A program made the translations under genes and the position numbers. Under the pieces are notes generated by a model, which saw nothing but the letters and a program-made list of their open reading frames with translations, was not told the DNA's origin and made no database searches. This document shows, piece after piece, positions 1 to 7,693 of a stretch of DNA of 12,702 bases; position 1 is the stretch's first letter; each line of letters begins with the position of its first letter. The DNA is taken from contig JAAOYE010000105.1 of assembly GCA_018221175.1 (NCBI GenBank), positions 1 to 12,702 of the forward strand. The letters are read 5' to 3'. This stretch comes from Candidatus Woesearchaeota archaeon (GTDB lineage Archaea; Nanobdellota; Nanobdellia; Woesearchaeales; BM511).

Positions 1-2
1 TA

Positions 3-1730
3 AAAAAGTGGTGGGGTCATGGCTACCATGATTACTGGGAGGGAATAGTGCCGCAATTGATGCGCTTATACAAGCAAACAGAGTCAGAGCACAGAAAAGA
101 GTTCATAAGCCGTTTCATGAGGGAAATGACATGTCCAAAATGCAAAGGAAAAAAACTCAAAGAAAAAATATTGGCAGTAAAAATAAAAAATAAGAACATC
201 ATTGACATAACAGACTTGCCAATAAAAGACGCGGTAGACTTCTTTAATAAACTCTCTTTAACAGACAGAGAACAGTTTATTGCAAAGCAAATATTAAAGG
301 AAATAAAAGAGCGATTAAAATTTTTATACGATGTAGGACTATCCTACCTCACACTGTCAAGGCGCTCACAAACACTTTCAGGCGGAGAAGCGCAACGAAT
401 CAGATTAGCAACTCAAATTGGCTCTAACCTGATGGGAGTCTTATACGTTTTGGACGAGCCAAGCATAGGCCTTCACCAGATAAACAACCACAAACTTATA
501 GACACTCTTCACAAGCTAAGAGACCTTGGAAACACGCTAGTAGTTGTAGAGCACGACGAAGAAACAATAAGAAGAGCAGACTACATTGTAGACTTAGGTC
601 CAGGCGCAGGGATCCACGGAGGAAAAATAGTGGCAGAGGGCACGCCAAAACAAATAGAAAAAAACTCAAAAAGCCTCACAGGAAAATACCTGTCAAAAAA
701 ACTAAAGATAGAAACGCCAAAAACAAGAAAAAACCCAGACGGACTATTAGTCGTCTACAAAGCACAAGAGCACAACCTAAAAAACATAACAACAAAAATA
801 CCGCTTAGAGTACTCACAGTCATCACAGGCGTATCAGGCAGCGGTAAATCAACGCTTATCCATGAAATCATGTATAAAGGAATTATGAAGGAACTGCACG
901 GCTCAAAAGACAGGCCAGGAAAACACGAAAAAATAGACTGGACAACAGATATAGACAAAGTAATATTAATCGACCAATCCCCAATCGGAAGAACGCCTCG
1001 CTCTAACCCAGCCACATACGTCAAGGTCTTTGACGACATCAGATACCTTTTCTCGCTGACAAAAGAAGCAAAAGCAAGAGGCTACAAGCCAGGACGATTC
1101 AGCTTCAATATCCCCGGAGGCAGATGCGAAGCATGCAGGGGAGACGGCGAAATAAAGATTGAGATGAACTTCTTGCCCGACGTCCACGTAAAATGCGAAG
1201 AATGCAAAGGAACAAGATTCAACACAGAAACACTCGAAGTCACATACAAAGCAAAGCACATCTCAGACATACTTAACATGAGCGTTGAAGAAGCACTCTT
1301 GTTTTTTGAAAACATCCCGCCTATAAAGCGTAAAATCCAAACCCTATCAGACGTAGGCTTAGAATACATAAAACTCGGTCAGTCATCAACCACTCTTAGC
1401 GGCGGAGAAGCCCAAAGAATAAAACTCACAAGAGAACTTGCAAAGAAAGCAACAGGAAACACAGTTTACCTGCTTGACGAACCTACAACAGGCCTTCACT
1501 TTCACGACGTAAAAAAGCTTATCGAAGTCTTAAACAGGCTTGTGGACAAAGGAAACTCAGTAATAATAATCGAGCACAACCTTGACGTCGTCAAGTCAGC
1601 CGACCACATAATAGACCTTGGCCCTGAAGGAGGCGACGAAGGAGGATACATCATCGCACAAGGCACTCCAGAACAGGTATCCAATATCAAAAACTCCCAC
1701 ACAGGAATGTTCCTAAAAAAAGTTTTGTAA
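3..1730 (+). CDS. uvrA: UvrA, excinuclease ABC subunit A (N-terminus cut off by window edge)
   Basis: UvrA is the damage-sensing ABC ATPase dimer of nucleotide excision repair; it loads UvrB onto DNA. The frame is open from base 3, and residues before the GTG at 48 (WWGHGYHDYWEGIVPQL) match the conserved UvrA interior, so this is a partial gene and not a GTG start. About 575 residues are visible against roughly 940 in E. coli UvrA, so the first ATPase's Walker A and the UvrB-binding region are missing. Counting from base 3, visible motifs are CPKCKG (44-49), the first signature LSGGE (125-129) with Walker B YVLDEPS, the second Walker A GVSGSGKST (276-284), the invariant IDQSPIGRTPRSNPATY, a zinc module C375-x2-C378-x19-C398-x2-C401, the second signature LSGGE (465-469) and Walker B YLLDEPT. 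The 3-base gap to uvrC implies co-transcription. Identification is near certain. Confidence 0.97.
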   Translation, partial: KKWWGHGYHDYWEGIVPQLMRLYKQTESEHRKEFISRFMREMTCPKCKGKKLKEKILAVKIKNKNIIDITDLPIKDAVDFFNKLSLTDREQFIAKQILKEIKERLKFLYDVGLSYLTLSRRSQTLSGGEAQRIRLATQIGSNLMGVLYVLDEPSIGLHQINNHKLIDTLHKLRDLGNTLVVVEHDEETIRRADYIVDLGPGAGIHGGKIVAEGTPKQIEKNSKSLTGKYLSKKLKIETPKTRKNPDGLLVVYKAQEHNLKNITTKIPLRVLTVITGVSGSGKSTLIHEIMYKGIMKELHGSKDRPGKHEKIDWTTDIDKVILIDQSPIGRTPRSNPATYVKVFDDIRYLFSLTKEAKARGYKPGRFSFNIPGGRCEACRGDGEIKIEMNFLPDVHVKCEECKGTRFNTETLEVTYKAKHISDILNMSVEEALLFFENIPPIKRKIQTLSDVGLEYIKLGQSSTTLSGGEAQRIKLTRELAKKATGNTVYLLDEPTTGLHFHDVKKLIEVLNRLVDKGNSVIIIEHNLDVVKSADHIIDLGPEGGDEGGYIIAQGTPEQVSNIKNSHTGMFLKKVL

Positions 1731-1733
1731 AAA

Positions 1734-3284
1734 ATGAACCTAAACAATCTCCCCAGTGACCCTGGCTGCTACTTATTCAAAGATAAAAATAACATTATAT
1801 ACATTGGAAAAGCAAAGAATCTAAAAAAACGCGTGAAGTCTTACTTTAACAAAAGAGGCCATGACGAAAAAACGCAAAGATTAATCAAAGAAATAAAAGA
1901 CGTTGAATTCTTTGCAACAACTAACGAAGTCGAAGCATTAATCTTAGAAAACAACCTGATAAAAAAGCACAAGCCAAAATACAATATTAATCTCACTGAC
2001 TCAAGAAGATTTGCACATATCATAAGAACAGACGAAGATTACCCAAGATTATTGGTGGGAAGAGACAAAAAAATCAAAGGAAAATACTACGGTCCGTTCA
2101 CAAGCGCAGAGTACAGAGACCAAGTCCTAAAACTATTACGCCAGTCTTTTCAAATCCGAACATGCAATAAACTGCCAAAAAAAGCATGCCTAAGATACCA
2201 CATCAAACTCTGCAGCGCGCCATGCATCAAAGAGATATCAAAACAAGACTACAACAACGATGTAAAAAACGCAGAATTCTTTTTAAAAGGAAACGTAAGA
2301 AAACTTATGAAAAAACTAGAAAAAGAAATGAAGCACTACGCAAAAAAACTAATTTATGAAAAATCAAGGATAATAAGAGACCAAATCTACGCATTAGACT
2401 CACTAAGAGAAAAACAAAAAGTAGAGACAGAAAAAAGATACGACGAAGACATAATAAACTATATTATAGACTCAAACACGGTCTACCTCATAGTTTTCAA
2501 CATCTCAAGAGGCGTTTTGGCCACAAAGTCAGAATTCTCATTTGACTACACAAAAAATTTCCTGGAAGAATTCATAACGCAATACTATGCACAGTCAAAC
2601 ATACCAAAAGAAATAATACTGCCTCAAAAACTAAAAGATGATTCAATCAAAGATTATCTTGAAAAAATTAGAAAAGCAAAAGTAAAACTAAACATTCCAC
2701 AAAAAGGAGACAAGCTGTCTCTTCTTTCCCTTGTCAAAAGAAACATAGAAATTAGTTTTCTAAGAGAAAACCAGATGATAAACTCGCTAAGACAAGAACT
2801 AAACCTAAACTCCAACCCAAACATTATCGAGTGCTTTGACATAAGCAACATCAGAGGAAAAAATCTTGTCGGAGCAATGGTACAATATAAAAACGCAAAA
2901 CCCCAAAAGTCAGAATATAGAAGATTTAGAATAAAAACAGTGTATCAAATCGACGACTGTGCGTCCATGAAAGAAATAGTATACAGAAGATATTACAGAA
3001 TCAAAAAAGAGCTAAAAGAAATGCCAGACCTAATAGTAATTGACGGCGGCAAAGGACAGCTCTTCGCAGCACAAAAAGCACTCGCAGAACTCGAAGTAAA
3101 AGCACCCATAATATCTCTTGCAAAAAGAAATGAAGAAATATACGAGCCTGGAAAAACAGAACCAATAAAACTAAAAAAAGATTCGAAAGCTTTAAAATTA
3201 CTAACTAAAATCCGAGACGAAGCGCACAGGTTTGCAATAAAATACCACAAACTCCTAAGATCAGAAGAGATGATAAGAGAATGA
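1734..3284 (+). CDS. uvrC: UvrC, excinuclease ABC subunit C, lacking the C-terminal HhH domain
   Basis: UvrC is the nuclease that cuts on both sides of a lesion once UvrB is bound. The N-terminal GIY-YIG domain (3' incision) shows PGCY at 10-13, YIG at 23-25 and Arg33. A cysteine cluster C144-x7-C152-x7-C160-x3-C164 matches the position of the Fe-S ligands described in bacterial UvrC. A UVR-like helical segment that would contact UvrB follows at about 170-225. The C-terminal RNase H-like endonuclease (5' incision) has Asp369 (CFDIS), Asp407/408 (DDCASM), Asp437 (IDGGKG) and His498 (DEAHRFA). The protein ends only 18 residues after this His, at 516 residues, whereas typical UvrC (about 600) continues with a double helix-hairpin-helix DNA-binding domain. 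No HhH sequence appears in the other frames downstream, so a simple frameshift does not explain the loss. It is co-directional with uvrA, and its stop overlaps the next ATG (ATGA). Confidence 0.96.
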   Translation: MNLNNLPSDPGCYLFKDKNNIIYIGKAKNLKKRVKSYFNKRGHDEKTQRLIKEIKDVEFFATTNEVEALILENNLIKKHKPKYNINLTDSRRFAHIIRTDEDYPRLLVGRDKKIKGKYYGPFTSAEYRDQVLKLLRQSFQIRTCNKLPKKACLRYHIKLCSAPCIKEISKQDYNNDVKNAEFFLKGNVRKLMKKLEKEMKHYAKKLIYEKSRIIRDQIYALDSLREKQKVETEKRYDEDIINYIIDSNTVYLIVFNISRGVLATKSEFSFDYTKNFLEEFITQYYAQSNIPKEIILPQKLKDDSIKDYLEKIRKAKVKLNIPQKGDKLSLLSLVKRNIEISFLRENQMINSLRQELNLNSNPNIIECFDISNIRGKNLVGAMVQYKNAKPQKSEYRRFRIKTVYQIDDCASMKEIVYRRYYRIKKELKEMPDLIVIDGGKGQLFAAQKALAELEVKAPIISLAKRNEEIYEPGKTEPIKLKKDSKALKLLTKIRDEAHRFAIKYHKLLRSEEMIRE

Positions 3285-3559
3285 AGCATTTAAAAAAAAC
3301 AATTTTGGGTTCTATAATTGTTTTTTCATTGCTTACAATAATACATACAATCTTTGTATCGCAGCAAAAAATATTTCTTTACAAAAGGCTAAGGGATGTG
3401 ATAATATCTGTTCTGGTATTCTCCTTTGCCATAAAAATATTAATACTTTCAAAAAGAGACAGTAAAAAAACAGTTTATTATATAATCATTGCAAACCTAC
3501 TCATTGCAGTCTTCACAATACATCTTCTCAGATTATTTTTTGGAGGATTGCTATGCTAA
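3281..3559 (+). CDS. Small three-helix membrane protein coupled to uvrC
   Basis: I do not recognise a family for this 92-residue protein. It has a short basic N-terminus (MKHLKK) and three hydrophobic stretches at about 8-27, 38-56 and 64-90, with charged residues (KRLRD, SKRDSKK) between them, so it should sit in the membrane. Its ATG overlaps the uvrC stop as ATGA, and a weak ribosome-binding match GAGATGAT lies at 3267-3274. This arrangement suggests translational coupling to uvrC. The C-terminal half resembles that of the next gene: K[TS]VxY, then IH, a basic residue, Gly, and a Cys close to the C-terminus. The two may be paralogues. Function unknown; a role in repair is not implied by operon position alone. 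Confidence 0.8.
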   Translation: MKHLKKTILGSIIVFSLLTIIHTIFVSQQKIFLYKRLRDVIISVLVFSFAIKILILSKRDSKKTVYYIIIANLLIAVFTIHLLRLFFGGLLC

Positions 3560-3825
3560 ACAAAAAATCATTAGTTCCTATAAGCTTCTCAGTAACGATA
3601 TTGTTATCAAGTCTTGACTTTTACTTGTTGAAGTTGTTTCCAAAAGCAATGTTTGTAGTCCACAACATTCTTTCAATGTTTGTCGGCTTTTTCATATTGT
3701 ATTATTCAACAAAGCTTTTAGACAGAAACATAGATGAAAAAAGCGTTTTTTATGGTGCTTTTATAATTGGGATGGCAATGATAATAATACACATAACAAA
3801 AATAGCAATAGGAAAATGCATCTGA
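3553..3825 (+). CDS. Small three-helix membrane protein, likely paralogue of the preceding one
   Basis: This 90-residue protein of unrecognised family has hydrophobic stretches at about 8-26, 31-52 and 65-86 and a charged stretch (LLDRNIDEKS) before the last helix. It overlaps the previous gene by 7 bases (ATGCTAA) and is preceded by a clear Shine-Dalgarno GGAGG at 3542-3546, six bases from the ATG, so the start is well supported. Its last 35 residues align with the preceding protein with one gap: KSVFY against KTVYY, then IH..K..xG against IH..R..xG, and a Cys near the end. It is the last gene of the uvrA-uvrC transcript and faces the antiporter gene. A tandem small-protein pair could form a heteromeric membrane complex; that is inference. 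Confidence 0.8.
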   Translation: MLNKKSLVPISFSVTILLSSLDFYLLKLFPKAMFVVHNILSMFVGFFILYYSTKLLDRNIDEKSVFYGAFIIGMAMIIIHITKIAIGKCI

Positions 3826-3857
3826 AAGTAAACTTCAGAATGAATATCTGATCATTC
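3821..3857. terminator. Two small hairpins between convergent genes
   Basis: Two inverted repeats lie end to end where the uvrC-side operon and the antiporter gene meet: TCTGAA (3821-3826) with TTCAGA (3834-3839), and GAATGA (3838-3843) with TCATTC (3852-3857). The first includes the stop of the upstream gene and the second reaches the antiporter stop. There is no long T-run after them, so they could act as 3'-end stability elements as readily as terminators. Function is inferred from position only. Confidence 0.35.
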
Positions 3858-4850
3858 CATGATATCTGGATTTTTCTTTACTGCTCTTGTAACTATGAAC
3901 GGAAATATCGCCGTAGTTGTTATAGCCATCAATATTATCCCGGAAAAAAGATAAGAAGGTATAAGCCCAGACCTAAACGCGATTAAGCCAAGAGCCATTT
4001 CAACAGCCCCTTTGCTGGTCATCGCCCAGCCAATTAGATACAACTGTTCGAAATTTAGCGTTGTGAAAGGCTTAACAAGCATTGTCCCAATCATCTTGCC
4101 CGTTATTGTGAATGATATCATTGTCAAAGTCAAAAGGATAGTGAGCGAATTTATTCCAAAATTGAAATGAAGGCCAACAGAGACAAAAAAGAAAGGCACC
4201 ACAAAATTCATCAAAAGCTTTTCAACTTTTTTTAGATGCGGGTGTTCCCTTTTAAGATTCCTTTGCAGATAAACACCAATAAAAAAGCTAAGAATCGCAG
4301 CAGCTATGAGGAGGTCTTCTTTTAAAAAAGCAGATTTTAAAAAATAGGTAACAGCAATAAATAAGCCCATGCCAAAAACATCATCAATTATCCCAGCGCC
4401 CATCATCGCAGAGCCCACCCTTGTTTTAAGCTTTTTTAAATCCAATAAAACCTGGGCCCTTGTAGCCTCAGCAGTGATGCTCATGCAAATTCCGATAATA
4501 AGTGAAGTAATCAAAGAAAAGCCAAGGAGTTTAAAAATGGCAAAACCTATTGCAAAAGTGAATACTGCTGTAAACGAAGCTATCAAAAACGAGTCTTTTC
4601 TTTCTTTGTAAAGTGTTTGCCAGGATGTTTCAAGCCCGGCAATAAACATCAAAGCCAAAAGAGCGAAATCACCAAAATTAAATATGAAACTTGTATGCGG
4701 CTCTATAATCAACTTTTTTAAAAAAGGGATGTTTAGAATCAACCCGCTGACTATCAAGCTTATAATAGTGGGGATATTTGCCTTTTTTGCTATAAAAACA
4801 AAGAGCTGCACTGTTAAAATTATTATGATAATTGAAATAATCAAGTTCAT
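3852..4850 (-). CDS. CPA2-type cation/proton antiporter
   Basis: This is an integral membrane exchanger, probably Na+ or K+ against H+, of the monovalent cation:proton antiporter-2 superfamily (NapA/GerN/KefC membrane domain). Its 332 residues are almost entirely hydrophobic helices, about the 11-13 expected. Conserved signatures are AGLETSW (71-77), the unwound-helix stretch SITAEATRAQ (124-133) and the ion-site pair Asp156-Asp157 in GAGIIDDVFGMG. A late helix carries WAMTSKGAVEMAL with Lys280 and Glu284. The double Asp is typical of electrogenic members. There is no C-terminal TrkA-N or TrkA-C regulatory domain, so it is a membrane domain only. The start at 4850 fits a TATA element about 29 bases upstream, suggesting a leaderless message. 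It is convergent with the uvrC-side operon and divergent from uvrB. The transported ion cannot be read from sequence. Confidence 0.88.
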   Translation of the reverse strand: MNLIISIIIIILTVQLFVFIAKKANIPTIISLIVSGLILNIPFLKKLIIEPHTSFIFNFGDFALLALMFIAGLETSWQTLYKERKDSFLIASFTAVFTFAIGFAIFKLLGFSLITSLIIGICMSITAEATRAQVLLDLKKLKTRVGSAMMGAGIIDDVFGMGLFIAVTYFLKSAFLKEDLLIAAAILSFFIGVYLQRNLKREHPHLKKVEKLLMNFVVPFFFVSVGLHFNFGINSLTILLTLTMISFTITGKMIGTMLVKPFTTLNFEQLYLIGWAMTSKGAVEMALGLIAFRSGLIPSYLFSGIILMAITTTAIFPFIVTRAVKKNPDIME

Positions 4851-4871
4851 GTCTCATTATGGTATAAATTC

Positions 4872-4885
4872 TTTTTATATATTTA
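4872..4885 (-). promoter_or_regulatory. TATA element of the antiporter gene
   Basis: On the minus strand this AT-rich stretch contains ATATATAAAAAG. It is centred about 29 bases before the antiporter ATG, which places the expected transcription start at or next to the start codon. Confidence 0.55.
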
Positions 4886-4902
4886 TCTAATCAATTTTAA
4901 GA

Positions 4903-4914
4903 AAAAATATTTAA
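4903..4914 (+). promoter_or_regulatory. TATA element of uvrB
   Basis: The stretch AAAAATATTTAA is centred 22-26 bases before the uvrB ATG, and no Shine-Dalgarno-like sequence lies before that ATG, so the message is probably leaderless. The two divergent genes share an 81-base spacer with separate TATA elements. Confidence 0.5.
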
Positions 4915-4931
4915 TAACAATACAAATTCTC

Positions 4932-6866
4932 ATGAAAATGAAAGAGTTTCAATTAACCTCAACTTTCGCGCCAAAAGGCGACCAGCCAAAAGCTATAGAA
5001 AAGCTAGTCAACGGAATAAGAAAAGGAATGGACAAGCAGGTTCTTTTAGGCGTCACAGGGAGTGGAAAAACATTTACTGTATCAAACGTTATCCAGCACA
5101 TAAACAAGCCAACATTAGTCATAGTACACAACAAGACTTTAGCACGGCAATTATACCAGGAATTCAAAGATTTTTTCCCGCAAAACGCAGTGGAATACTT
5201 TGTAAGCTACTATGACTATTACCAGCCAGAATCTTATCTGCCGCAAACAGACACATACATAGAAAAAGACATGAGTGTAAACCCAAAAATCGAACAAATG
5301 CGGCTTTCAGCAACACATAGTTTAATGACGAGAAAAGATGTGATAATCGTAGCATCGGTCAGCTGCATATACAACCTTGGAGACCCAAAAAGCTACCACA
5401 ACCTCACATTAGAGCTAAAACAAGGAAGAAAAATTGATAGAAAAGAAATTATTATGCGTCTTTTAGAGCTTCAATACGAAAGAAACGACAAAGAGCTTTT
5501 TCCAGGAAGATTTCGGGTGAGAGGCAACACAATAGACATAGTTCCAGGCTACTCCAATGAGGTGATTAGAATCGAACTATATGGCGACGAAATCGACAAA
5601 GTAAGTTTATTAGACAAGCAAAACATGGAAACAAAACAAACGCTGGACGCATACTTCTTGTTTCCTGCAAAACACTTCGCAGCCGATGACAAGACAAGAC
5701 TAGAAGGGGTAAAATCTATAAAACAAGAGCTAAAACAAGAGCTTCCAAAAATAAAAGACCCGCTCATAGCACACCGATTAAAAGCAAGAGTCTCAAACGA
5801 TATTGAAATGATTGAAGAGCTTGGCTACTGCAAAGGCATAGAAAACTATTCAAGACACTTTGACAAAAGAAAAACCGGACAGCCACCATACACGCTCATA
5901 GACTATTTCCCAGAAGACTTTTTGCTTGTGATAGACGAAAGCCACCAGATGCTTCCACAGGTTCACGGTATGTTTAACGGAGACAAAAGTCGAAAGCAGT
6001 CATTAGTAGAATACGGGTTTCGTCTTCCAAGCGCTTTTGACAACCGCCCGTTAAGATTTGACGAATTCAAAAAATACATGAAGCAGACAGTTTTTGTATC
6101 AGCAACCCCAGCAGACTATGAACGAGAAAAATCAAAGCAAATAGTTGAGCAAATCATCCGGCCAACAGGACTTTTAGACCCAGAAGTCATAACGCACCCA
6201 ATCAAAGGCCAAATCAACGACCTGATTGGCGAAGTGCAGCAAGTCACTAAAAAAGGATTTAGAACGCTTGTAACAACGCTCACAAAGCGCATGGCAGAAG
6301 AACTAACAGAATACCTGTCAGAAAAAGGCATTAAAGTAAGATATCTGCATAGTGAAATAGACACTTTAGAGCGAAGTGAAATCATCAGACAATTACGCCT
6401 TGGAAAATTTGATGTGTTAGTCGGAATAAACCTTCTTAGAGAAGGCATAGACATACCAGAGGTTGCGCTTGTCGCAATCCTTGACGCTGACAAAGAAGGA
6501 TTTCTGCGAAACGATAAATCATTAATCCAGATCATTGGAAGAGCAGCAAGAAACATTGAATCAAAAGTCATAATGTACATGGATGAAATGACAGCGTCAA
6601 TAAGAAAAGCAATTACAGAAACGCATAGAAGAAGAAAAATACAAATCGAACACAACAAAAAAAACAAAATCACTCCAAAGACAATTATTAAGCCAGTTGA
6701 AGAGGAAGAAATCTATGTCAAGGATGTGAAGCACATACCAAAAAACGATGTTCCAAAAATAGTCAAGGACCTCTCTAAACAAATGGAAAAAGCCGCAGAC
6801 AACCTTGACTTTGAAGCAGCAATACTTCTAAGAGACAGAATTGAAATGCTAAAGAAAAGAAAGTGA
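4932..6866 (+). CDS. uvrB: UvrB, excinuclease ABC subunit B
   Basis: UvrB is the helicase-fold subunit that receives damaged DNA from UvrA, verifies the lesion and recruits UvrC. The 644-residue length is normal for the family. Visible features are the N-terminal FAPKGDQPKAI motif, Walker A GVTGSGKT (40-47), the tyrosine-rich beta-hairpin that clamps DNA (93-109, with Tyr93, 94, 96, 97, 102 and 109), the DESH box (335-338), VSATP, the C-terminal helicase motifs LLREGIDIPEVALVAILDAD and QIIGRAARN, and a C-terminal UVR motif (about 612-642, DFEAAILLRDRIEMLKK) that would bind UvrC. UvrB is about 1.6 kb beyond uvrC but on its own promoter, separated from it by the membrane-protein pair and the antiporter. 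The protein looks intact. An in-frame second ATG at 4938 is a possible alternative start. Its stop directly abuts the stop of the convergent gene. Confidence 0.98.
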   Translation: MKMKEFQLTSTFAPKGDQPKAIEKLVNGIRKGMDKQVLLGVTGSGKTFTVSNVIQHINKPTLVIVHNKTLARQLYQEFKDFFPQNAVEYFVSYYDYYQPESYLPQTDTYIEKDMSVNPKIEQMRLSATHSLMTRKDVIIVASVSCIYNLGDPKSYHNLTLELKQGRKIDRKEIIMRLLELQYERNDKELFPGRFRVRGNTIDIVPGYSNEVIRIELYGDEIDKVSLLDKQNMETKQTLDAYFLFPAKHFAADDKTRLEGVKSIKQELKQELPKIKDPLIAHRLKARVSNDIEMIEELGYCKGIENYSRHFDKRKTGQPPYTLIDYFPEDFLLVIDESHQMLPQVHGMFNGDKSRKQSLVEYGFRLPSAFDNRPLRFDEFKKYMKQTVFVSATPADYEREKSKQIVEQIIRPTGLLDPEVITHPIKGQINDLIGEVQQVTKKGFRTLVTTLTKRMAEELTEYLSEKGIKVRYLHSEIDTLERSEIIRQLRLGKFDVLVGINLLREGIDIPEVALVAILDADKEGFLRNDKSLIQIIGRAARNIESKVIMYMDEMTASIRKAITETHRRRKIQIEHNKKNKITPKTIIKPVEEEEIYVKDVKHIPKNDVPKIVKDLSKQMEKAADNLDFEAAILLRDRIEMLKKRK

Positions 6867-7190
6867 TTATCTAAAACGGATATAGGGATTGCTTGAACCT
6901 CTTGGTCCTGATACATAACCAAATTGTTCAATACCCTTTTCTATTAAAACTTTAGTGTATTGTGTTTTATTTAAGCCTTCAAGCTCTGATAATACTTTTT
7001 CTTCAGGAGTTAGTTCTTTTGGAGTGTTTCTTTCCAACTCGCTTTCTCTAAAACTTTGAGCTTGTTCTGGCGTCATTAAACCCATAGAATATTTGATATG
7101 TTCAGGGAACATTGCATATGTGACTGTAGTTGAAATAAGTGCTGCGCCTCCTAAAATCATTAAACCTTTAACTAATTTTCCAATACTCAT
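6867..7190 (-). CDS. Hypothetical protein with one N-terminal membrane helix
   Basis: No family recognised. The 107-residue product starts MSIGKLVKG, has one hydrophobic helix at about 8-27, and then a hydrophilic tail rich in Glu, Lys and Pro (NTPKELTPEEK) ending in a Pro/Gly/Arg-containing segment (GPRGSSNPYIRFR). This suggests a signal-anchored protein with a short soluble domain. I chose the ATG at 7190 over an upstream in-frame TTG at 7196 because a TATA element is centred 26 bases before the ATG, matching the leaderless pattern of neighbouring genes. The stop is immediately next to the uvrB stop with no gap, so the two transcripts must overlap at their 3' ends. Function unknown. Confidence 0.7.
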   Translation of the reverse strand: MSIGKLVKGLMILGGAALISTTVTYAMFPEHIKYSMGLMTPEQAQSFRESELERNTPKELTPEEKVLSELEGLNKTQYTKVLIEKGIEQFGYVSGPRGSSNPYIRFR

Positions 7191-7211
7191 ACTCAAAAAG
7201 AATTCTAAACA

Positions 7212-7221
7212 CTTTATAAAT
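7212..7221 (-). promoter_or_regulatory. TATA element of the anchored hypothetical gene
   Basis: Minus-strand ATTTATAAAG is centred 26.5 bases before the ATG at 7190. This supports that start and a leaderless message. Confidence 0.55.
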
Positions 7222-7260
7222 CTTTCGTTATTTCGTCACCTTTAAGTAATAAACATATTT

Positions 7261-7273
7261 TTTAAGACTTAAA
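7261..7273. repeat. Perfect short palindrome downstream of nip7
   Basis: TTTAAG-A-CTTAAA is a 6-base perfect inverted repeat with a 1-base spacer, starting 4 bases beyond the nip7 stop. The 1-base loop disfavours an RNA hairpin, so it is more likely a chance AT palindrome or a protein site. A role in transcript ending is possible but unproven. Confidence 0.25.
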
Positions 7274-7276
7274 CAA

Positions 7277-7693
7277 TTATTTTTCCCGTCGCAGGAAGTC
7301 GCCTCTGTCAATAATATTCTTGACAAGGTTTCTATGGATTTTTCCAAGGCCAAGGTTCTCGTCTTTCTCGTTTTGCACTAAAACAAGCCCTTTTTGGTCA
7401 AACCCGCTTTCAACACTTTTTTCAAAAACATCCCTGCCGCACAAAAAAAGCCACTCAGCCTTTTTGTCAACAAAAACTTTTTTATCTGACATTTCTGATA
7501 ACCTTTCAAAAAGCGCCAAGCTTGGATTAAATCCTTTTTTCTCATCGCCAAGAAACACGCCTGCAGATTCCGGTGTGATACCAACTTTGCCAATAACATC
7601 TTTTAACTCGTTGTTTATCAAAAAGCTGCTTCGCCCAATTTTTCCCACGTTTTCAAGTTTTTTTGTTGAAAACTTTTCAATATATTCTATCAT
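7277..7693 (-). CDS. nip7: Nip7-like ribosome biogenesis protein (pre-PUA plus PUA domain)
   Basis: Nip7 is an RNA-binding ribosome assembly factor shared by archaea and eukaryotes. The 138-residue protein shows the family layout: an N-terminal alpha/beta pre-PUA domain at about 1-70 with GVFLGDEKKGFNPSLALFE, then a PUA domain at about 73-138. The PUA segment VFVDKKAEWLFLCGRDVFEK corresponds position by position to the human NIP7 stretch VWVKPGAEQSFLYGNHVLK, and LGLGK plus the final GDFLRRE match the family's LGFG and EYVRHE. It is somewhat shorter than euryarchaeal and eukaryotic forms (about 150-180), mainly at the N-terminus. Its ATG overlaps the upstream gene's stop as ATGA, so it is probably translated by coupling from the coiled-coil protein message. 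Identification rests on remembered family motifs, not a search. Confidence 0.78.
   Translation of the reverse strand: MIEYIEKFSTKKLENVGKIGRSSFLINNELKDVIGKVGITPESAGVFLGDEKKGFNPSLALFERLSEMSDKKVFVDKKAEWLFLCGRDVFEKSVESGFDQKGLVLVQNEKDENLGLGKIHRNLVKNIIDRGDFLRREK

Noticed and set aside
48..50. GTG start codon for uvrA at 48.
   Set aside because: The frame is open to base 3 and the upstream residues match the conserved interior of UvrA, so the gene is truncated by the window edge.
6116..6673. 185-codon minus-strand frame inside uvrB.
   Set aside because: Shadow of uvrB; serine/isoleucine-rich translation without any family motif and no promoter.
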